Shown here: positions 45,535 to 64,000 of the stretch, piece by piece
Layout: every line of letters starts with the position of its first letter
Position numbering within the stretch: position 1 is the stretch's first letter
The notes under the pieces: model-generated
What the model saw: only the letters and a program-made list of their open reading frames with translations
What the model was told of the DNA's origin: nothing
Database searches by the model: none
Made by a program: the position numbers and the translations under genes
NCBI GenBank assembly: GCA_946894095.1
Contig: OX335660.1
Coordinates: 2,361,001 to 2,425,000 of the forward strand
Source: Incurvaria masculella
Lineage: Eukaryota; Arthropoda; Insecta; Lepidoptera; Incurvariidae
Reading direction: 5' to 3'
DNA length: 64,000 nucleotides

Positions 45535-46001
45535 GAAACAAGATGGCAAGCGCCCAGACGGGATGACCTTGATCCCCTGGTCACACGGTATGGCTCTCGT
45601 CTGGGACGCTACCTGCGTCGACACGCTCGCGGCTTCACATATCAACCGCACAACCGCAGGGACCGCGGGGTCTGCCAGTGAGACAGCGGCTAGAGCCAAA
45701 ATCTCCAAATACCAGGCAATCATTAGCCAAAATTATAACTTCATCCCATTCGCAGTAGAAACTTTAGGTCCCGTTTGCGCAGCCGGAAAGCAATTGTTGA
45801 GCGAGCTGGGCAAGAGGCTGCGCGAATCGTCTGGGGACAGCCGAGCTAGGTCGTTCCTCCTCCAACGCATCAGTCTGGCTGTCCAGAGGGGGAACGCAGC
45901 GAGCGTTATGGGGGCCTTCCCGCACTCGGCGCCCATGGATGAGATTTTTATCTCGTCTGATGGGCACCAGGGTTGTCGGGGGCCCCCGGCACTGCTGCAA
46001 T
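45535..46001 (+). pseudogene. Second copy of the RLE-like C-terminal domain, 5'-truncated
   Basis: DGKRPDGMTLIPWSHGMALV then [25 protein letters not shown] and RISLAVQRGNAASVMG repeat, residue for residue in places, the domain at 12694-13079. Only the endonuclease-like half is left, without the CCHC part. The two copies share sense and frame but differ at many positions, so they are separate old insertions. Confidence 0.7.
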
Positions 46002-46119
46002 CCCGTCTCGACTGCTCCTGGACGGTTTTCATTTTAGCTAGTACGTATTTAATTCTTGCTTTTGATATAGTTTTTATTAAGATTCGCAAATAAAATAAAG
46101 TGCTAATATCCTTATTTAT

Positions 46120-47240
46120 TCAATACCTGAAGTTTGAGCAAAAATACAAAATAATCGTTTAAAAAAGTGAGTTGATATTTAGTTGCGGATTCGAACTCAC
46201 TCTTACTCTGAATGGACCCCCTGGAATAAAGAAAAGTGTTGATCTTGAATAAACTTATTAATATCTTCAAGCATTCATACATTCCCAGTACCTTCTGAAT
46301 GAATTGAGAATTTAAAAAAAAATCTGACAATGCAGTTTTAGTTTTTATCAAAATCGGTCCCATGACTTCTTCGACTGTTTCTCGCTATTTCTTATAGGTT
46401 CGGATTTCGCCATGCAGGCACACTTAAAAAAAATAAAACAACAACATTCATTATTATGTTATAATATGAATAATAAAGAACTATAACCACAAAGAGATTA
46501 CATACATCATACATGACAGTTCCCCTGCCAACTCCGAGAGCATTTAATATAACTTATTTTGCGCACATTCATACGGAAACAATCTGAAGTAACTATATAG
46601 ATGTAACGTATTTCACTAACATTAAGGATTTCTACATACTACGTAACTTAAAATATATTTGATATCACTTCAATCCAGATGGGCAACGCTGCAAACTCTT
46701 GCCCGCTGACACGACAGTCTACCGATGGTGTTATTCATAAACAGACCTAGCGGTAACATAGTAAATTTAACATTTAAAATTGTATTATATAATTATTTGT
46801 TTAGGGTTTAGAATAAACATACTGATAGAAGCAAAGTATTTATCAAAACTGAACCTACAATTTACATGTTATCAATAAAAACCAGATTATTGATTCTATA
46901 ACACCTTATGAGCATAAATGTTTCTTTTTCCCCTGACAAAAGGTCTTTTTAATGTGTTCAAATGCATTACAAAAAGATGGCGCCATCATAGATGTCAAAT
47001 CGTTTATTTCTTTGCTTCTGCGACTTATTTTAGATGATTTTCGTGTAAACTCATTACAAGTACCGTCCTTGCTCACCAGGTGGCAGAGCTCACTGACTCT
47101 TTCAAGCCATTACAATAATATTAGAATAAAAGTATCTTGATTTATTACAAACTCACCTACCGACATTTTTATGAAACTAAGTATTTACTATACAAAAAGA
47201 TTTGTGTTCACAAATTCGTTTTTTTGCTAAGCCGTAAAAA
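46120..47240. other. Intergenic AT-rich stretch
   Basis: No gene recognised. TAAACATACTGATAGAAGC near 46816 recurs in altered form near 50737, suggesting an old repeat. Confidence 0.35.
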
Positions 47241-47262
47241 GTAATTAATCAGTATGTTTATT

Positions 47263-47439
47263 GCGCAGACCCTGGGAGCACCGGGATCCCTTACAGAGGC
47301 CTGTGGTAATGTAAAGGGTATGCTGGACTTCTGGGACGAGCTGGGATGGCTTACATAGTCACCTTTGTTACGCACAATGGCCTCTCTGTGAAGTAGGCTT
47401 AGCGCGGAAAACATTTTGCCCAACTAACTAACTAACTAA
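47263..47439 (+). mobile_element. Short retroelement 3' end with AACT tail and 13-bp target-site duplication
   Basis: CAGTATGTTTATT flanks the insert at 47250-47262 and 47440-47452. The 177-bp insert ends in an AACT tandem tail, as in several LINE families. No coding part is recognised. Confidence 0.7.
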
Positions 47440-48043
47440 CAGTATGTTTATTCGTAGGATAAGGGCATCACTAAGCTATGGGCCTTTTTCACCTACTGCT
47501 AATTATCTTAATCGCCACATATTTTTAGCCTTTCTTAGCAGCTTGCAATCAATACCAGTACAAGTTAATCAGCACTTTAGCAATAAAGTGATTAAAATTT
47601 AATTAAAGGTGAATATAAATCAGCACTTAGTGAAAACCAGGCTAAAAGTCAAGTTGATGTGCCCATCTTTGCGAACATGACCACAGCCATGTGACAACGA
47701 AACCTAGACTAAAATGGACTGCATTGTTTTTGTTTGGCAGACTAGGCTATACAACAAACTGCCGTGATGCAACGTGAATGTTATATATAGCTTTATTGAA
47801 GAAGCCATGCTTGCTCCAATGGCTAATTAACTAAATTAACTTTTACCTCTGGAAAGACTTGAACATATTCACCATTTATTGGCACCTATTACCTAACTAA
47901 TGAAATTCTACAAAACAAAGAGTACACAGTGAATTGCTGAAAATAGTAAAGGCTTAATCACACCTCTTTATTTCTTTGAACGTTTTCTATACTATTCATT
48001 GAAATTATTTGTGTGGTTGACAATATTCCGCGTCAATAGTTTA

Positions 48044-48292
48044 CAGCATTGCCGATCGCTCCCCGATTCCCCGAATCGCGTGGAATTTGCGGTCTTGCGA
48101 GGAAAATGGTAGGGAATATTCGAAAAAACATTCCGAACATTAAAACAATGAGACAACTTTGGTTTTCATGTTCTCCCAAAAGTGATTTAGACGGCCGTCG
48201 GCTGCACGACTTTTTTTTTGCTTGGTTCCTATTCCGGATTTTGGGAATCCTAAGTTTTTGGGGAATTTAGCGAGTGGTTATCGGCAACGCTG
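48044..48292. mobile_element. hAT-like MITE
   Basis: Ends CAGCATTGCCGAT and ATCGGCAACGCTG (inverted, one mismatch) with an 8-bp duplication, ATAGTTTA and ATAGTTTG, at 48036-48043 and 48293-48300. An 8-bp duplication and CAG ends are hAT traits. 249 bp, non-coding. Confidence 0.7.
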
Positions 48293-48300
48293 ATAGTTTG

Positions 48301-50100
48301 TGAAAGACGATCAACGAAAAGAACAAGTTATATATTCTTTATGTAACGATACAATCTAACTACTAGTAAACATCACCTCGGCTGCATTCAAATGATTGCT
48401 GTCGGGCCACCGCTGTTTTAAATCAAATAACTTTCCTTACGTCCAAAAAGGCACTACTCGAATGTAGCCGAGACACGGGGCAAGAACAGCAGAGAAGTTG
48501 CGCGTTGCATTCAATTAAATCTAAAATAAATATAAGTGCAACAACAATGTGGTGGGATTGTATCTGCAATAGTCTGGAGCAGAATACAAATTACAAACTA
48601 AGTCTTAAAAATCACAACGCGTAACCTTTAACGTGTATCTGAAAATGGATAGTATACGAAAAATTTGATAAACAGTATTATGCTCGTACTTATGGTCACA
48701 TATTATCAAATTGTTATACTGACAAGAGAAATAACTTCTCTTTAATACATCTCTGAATTTGTCTCTATTTCTGAGTGTCACAATATGAAAATATGTGACA
48801 GTTGTCAAAATCACACTTTAACATAACTCGAGTAAATATGACCCCAATTGAACAAAGATTTTGTGTAAATACTGAAACACATCAGTGAAAATAATGCCAA
48901 AATTAAAGCGCACAGTCCTATTTTTTTTAACACCATTGGACATTCTCTTCCACGGCTTTAAATGTTTTCTGTTCGTTAATATTTTAGATATGGTATCAAT
49001 TTTTAAACTTTTTTGACATATTTACTTATATCTTGCGACACAACGTGAAAAAATGCTTTTGTTTGAAATCTTAGAACAAATAAGGACGAACAATTTATCA
49101 GTCTGGGTTCTATTTGGACTTACTGAGACATGTATTTAAATCTAAATTTGTAAAATGATACAAGTTGACTCCTTAAAGGTGCAGTGTATTGATTAAAAAT
49201 TACTCAACCTAAAAATATGAAGAATCCAACTTATACATTAATAAAATTATCAATACAGGTACCTCACCGCACACCATTTTAGGAGTATTTAGTAGACCAC
49301 CAAGAGCAACGCCATCTATTAACATGAATATAAACTATGATCGCTGATATCATCGATGTCATAGAAAATATGTGATGAGGGCCTAGCGTGTATTATCAAA
49401 AAATCCATAATAGTATATTAAAAAACATAAGTTATCAATGATACGAGATTCCATCTACTTATTTGTATTTCTTGTTGTAGTTTTTGCACAACTGTACCGT
49501 GCGATTCGGCATTCCAGTGTGAATCGAATGCAATAATTAGCGCAGAAGCACCACTTTACCATTCTCTAGGAATTATGATTCTTTTTATAATTATAGATAA
49601 ATAGGATAAAAATTTAAACCTAGTGCCTCTGTAAGCTTTGTATGCTTACGATGTGATATTTCCGTCAACGGTATAACCTAAATCTAAATCTTAGATTAGT
49701 TTATTTAAAAAGTTACTAAGATTTTAGTCTACTTAATTTTTTTATGGTTTTTCTATTACAGATTATACATATAATATGAAATTCTATTGTATTTAAAAAA
49801 AGATTGCTTTCATAATACTTATCTATGATTGACGTAAATATACAAAAGAGTACGGAGTAAATCAGGCCAGCTGACATCCTCGCCAGTATGAAAATAGCTT
49901 CTCCACAACAACCAACTTACCGACTACGCCGACAGAGCCAAAAGACAACCCACATGCAAATTGCCTATAAAGGTTATTTGTTGCATACGTAATATTGAAA
50001 ATGTAACTTTTTAATACCCTAATAATTTATACAAATATAAAGAAAACACGAACATTCTCTTCAAACGGTATTTCTCTAAAAGGGCAATACATTATTTTAA
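48301..50100. other. Intergenic AT-rich stretch
   Basis: No gene, RNA or repeat shared within the window was recognised. Confidence 0.35.
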
Positions 50101-50101
50101 A

Positions 50102-50390
50102 AGAAAACTGGGCAAGTGCGTGTCGGACTCGCACACGAAGGGTTCCATACCATTGTACAAGATTTAACACAAAAAATAACGGCTTTTGTATGGGCAAAGG
50201 GGGGCCTTTTTTATTATTATTTTATTTTGCATATTTGTTGTTATAGCGGCAAAATAACTACACACTCTGTGAAAATTTCAGCTGCCTAACTATTACGGTT
50301 CATGAGATACAGCCCTGCGACAGACGGACGGACGGAGGCTTAGTAATAGGGTTCCGTTTTCACCCTTCGGGGTACGGAACCCTAAAAAGC
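50102..50390 (-). repeat. Interspersed repeat 'GGGTTCCGTACC', copy
   Basis: Reverse copy from CTGGGCAAGTGCGTGTCGGA to GGTACGGAACCCTAAAAA. Confidence 0.75.
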
Positions 50391-50939
50391 TATGCTACGC
50401 TATTGTGTAAAGAAAAAACACAGCAAAATGGTCAAAAGCATAGAGTAATATATATACCTCTATCCATCTCCATTCATACAATGATAGTTTAACATTTAAC
50501 ATCGCACAATTCTAGTCGATTAAAAAATAAACCTCCCATCATATTTTTTGATGTAACGTTAACAGTCATATTCTCACCGCATCTTTTTCACGAGACCTCT
50601 ACGAGTTATTAGAGACACCCATACCTCTAGCCCCCTATTCATAGCCACTTCGCAAGTCTAATCATTTTTATTTTTTTTAGTTTAATACTAATTTGTTAAA
50701 TATCATTTTAATTAAATCTTGGGGTCAGGCTACGAATAAACATACTGATGGAAGCGCTCTTAGAAACAAAGTAATTATCGAAAGTGACTCAAAAACTCAC
50801 ACACGCACAAGATATTTACACATCATTAATGAATATTCCATAAAACCTTCTGAGCAAGCAAAATATGTTCTTTTCAAATGAAAAAAGTCATCCTTTCGAT
50901 TACTTTCAATATAATCCAAAATCAAATAATTGCAAACCG

Positions 50940-51235
50940 AATTCTAGCTTCTTATACCAGAGGTCGTGGGTTCATGCATCACTTTCTTTCTGTTATTGGG
51001 TTGGATAAGTGCATTTCGTCACAATTGCGTTCGATGCTGTTCGATGGTTCGTTATCGATGGAAACTGTAGTCTAGTGGACTATCGAAAAGGTGATAAACA
51101 ATTTTCCGTGTTTTCCGTCCAGTTTGATGTAGCCATACTCTCATAAAGGGAAGGTCCTAACACGGCACCTAATTACTTCGGGAATGCAGTGTGTTGGGCA
51201 GGGTATTAGCCATCCATGTCCAGTTATAAAAGAAG
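50940..51235 (+). mobile_element. SINE copy, diverged
   Basis: ACCAGAGGTCGTGGGTTCAT (head end), GGATAAGTGCATTTCGTCAC and GAAGGTCCTAACACGGCACC place it in the same SINE family. Confidence 0.65.
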
Positions 51236-51239
51236 TATG

Positions 51240-52440
51240 TTTATTCGTAGGATCTGCGTGTATATATAATGTAAGTACATGTAAGTTTCTTCTCGAAAAC
51301 AAGGAAACAACAATAAGAGTACATATTATACAGTCAAATATTATGCACGGGTCTGTACCGTCCTTTCAGTCCAGTAGACTTGATATCCCGCAGAACTGAG
51401 ACTAAGTCATAGTTTTTCACTTAAGCCAAATATAAATTTACCTCCTTTCACATCAAATTTTCTTTACAGACACATTTTTACCCCCGAACAGACAGTTAAT
51501 AGCCTTACGAAACACATTCTACTAAAACTTGGCTCACAACACGCGTAATATTATCAATATTGTGATGATGTCAAAACATATTACGATAATGTTCAAATAA
51601 CCACCCCATCTACGCAGACTAGGTCTATCTTGAATTCAAATCTATATACAAATTTTAAATACAATAAATAAGTAAATGGAGAAGTTTGCAAAATATATAT
51701 TCCTCAAAATGCACTAATTAGCTAATAATTAACATTAACTTCGTACTATTTAATAATAATAATAATAAATATGAATTCACGGCTCCTATTTTTCATAATA
51801 AAAATGGTTTTTCTCATTATGCATCTCATTGCGAATAGGTAGCAATTGTTGGCTCAAAGCTGTAGTAAAAAAATCTAGTTTGTCATTTTTTAATCATGCC
51901 TGCAATGCCTGCACGCAAACCATTCTAACGGGATGCAACCAGGTGTCAATTAAATTGGTGTAGTTGAATTGTCTTTATTATAACATTAAAAAATGTTCCT
52001 CGACACTGGTAACATGTAGTATCTATCATTTAGTGAAATTTGGCAATCAAATTCAGTATTCCAAGTGTCCGCCATCTCTGACAACTTTTTTGACTCTGTG
52101 ACACTATTCGGTCGGTCATTCAAGTTTGGCAGAATTTATTTTGTTAGCACGTGCGATTGTGATCCCCTTATTCTCGTGGTTTAATTTCGACCTCCCAGGG
52201 AGGCCCGAAGCCCTTGCAAAAGTGGGTTGTCACCCCGGTAGCACCACAGACAGTGCAGCTGAGTAAAAGGGAGTGGCGAAGTAAATTCTTAGTAATAGTT
52301 TGGGTAGCGTTGTGCAGGCCATTGTGAGCCTATACGACTCGCACGATCTCTTCACGTCGGAGTCAGCAATGCACCACTTTTGGCCTCCACGCCGCGATTA
52401 CATGTCTACAAATGGTGCGATGGGAAAGACAGAGTTCGAC
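51240..52440. other. Intergenic DNA downstream of bon
   Basis: AT-rich; no gene seen. A GC-richer patch near 52180-52300 has no recognisable content. Confidence 0.35.
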
Positions 52441-52458
52441 AAGTCCAGATGCGACGCG

Positions 52459-63731
<11,273 letters not shown>

Positions 63732-63915
63732 CTGTGGACGTCACTCAGTTAGAACCATAGACTAACAATGTAAGGACAGATTTAACTGATGGATGAGACT
63801 AAATTGTTTCATACAAATTGTAATGAAAAGGACAATGCCTGATTTTGTATGGAAGGTGGTGCCTTTTTTTATTTGGGTGGCCAGAAACCAATCTTAGATA
63901 GTTTTGTTAAGAATA

Positions 63916-64000
63916 TTATTATTATTGTTATTGTCTCGATACACTAGCAGCTTAAAGCTGATGCGTGTACATCTGAGTTGGTAACTGGGGGTGCACTTGT
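63916..64000 (-). mobile_element. LINE 3' end at the window edge
   Basis: ATT microsatellite, then CACTAGCAGCTTAAAGCTGA and TGCGTG, the CR1/L2-like 3' hairpin seen in segment A, running off the right edge. Similar lone 3' ends occur at 16540-16600 (minus) and 28675-28745 (plus). Confidence 0.65.

Overview
This is a piece of an animal nuclear genome, almost certainly a lepidopteran (moth or butterfly). Four conserved metazoan genes are split into short GC-rich exons with GT-AG introns. They are embedded in AT-rich DNA packed with LINEs, SINEs and MITEs, including the short 'GGGTTCCGTACC' repeat that I recall as common in moths and butterflies. The species cannot be named from sequence alone.

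Genes, left to right. (1) CHMP2A/Vps2, an ESCRT-III subunit, minus strand, 11445-16480, five coding exons, complete at 228 aa. (2) Replication factor C subunit 2 (RFC2; RfC4 in Drosophila), plus strand, 25782-30150, four coding exons, complete at 348 aa. (3) Glucosamine-6-phosphate deaminase (GNPDA), minus strand, 33254-41106, five coding exons, complete at 279 aa. (4) The C-terminal half of a TIF1-family protein (bonus/TRIM24/TRIM33 type, PHD finger plus bromodomain), minus strand, 52459-63731, eight or nine coding exons, with its N-terminal exons beyond the right edge. All junctions were deduced by hand from GT-AG signals, preserved phase and alignment to remembered family sequences. The four genes do unrelated housekeeping or chromatin jobs and do not form a pathway.

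Mobile DNA. 1-960: 5'-truncated LINE with poly(A) tail. 1421-1962: TTAA-flanked MITE. 2085-2945: degenerate tandem repeat. 4149-8720: a two-segment duplication (A-B-A-X-B) carrying LINE pieces. 12334-13079 and 45535-46000: C-terminal pieces of a restriction-like-endonuclease retroelement. 17530-18722: a large foldback element. 19951-25082: a full-length two-ORF LINE with a 10-bp target-site duplication and a UAAUG ORF junction. 33930-34560: an inverted array of ACGTATAAT motifs. 48044-48292: a hAT-like MITE. 58872-59795: a 98-bp minisatellite inside the TIF1 gene. About fifteen SINE copies share one body but carry different heads, one of them 5S-rRNA-like. The repeat boundaries are approximate unless a target-site duplication is given.

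Most notable points: an in-frame TGA three bases before the last TIF1 splice donor, followed by a well-formed 52-codon terminal exon in the same phase; the modular SINE heads; the RLE-type retroelement domain; and the A-B-A-X-B duplication, which could be either a recent event or a haplotype assembly artefact.
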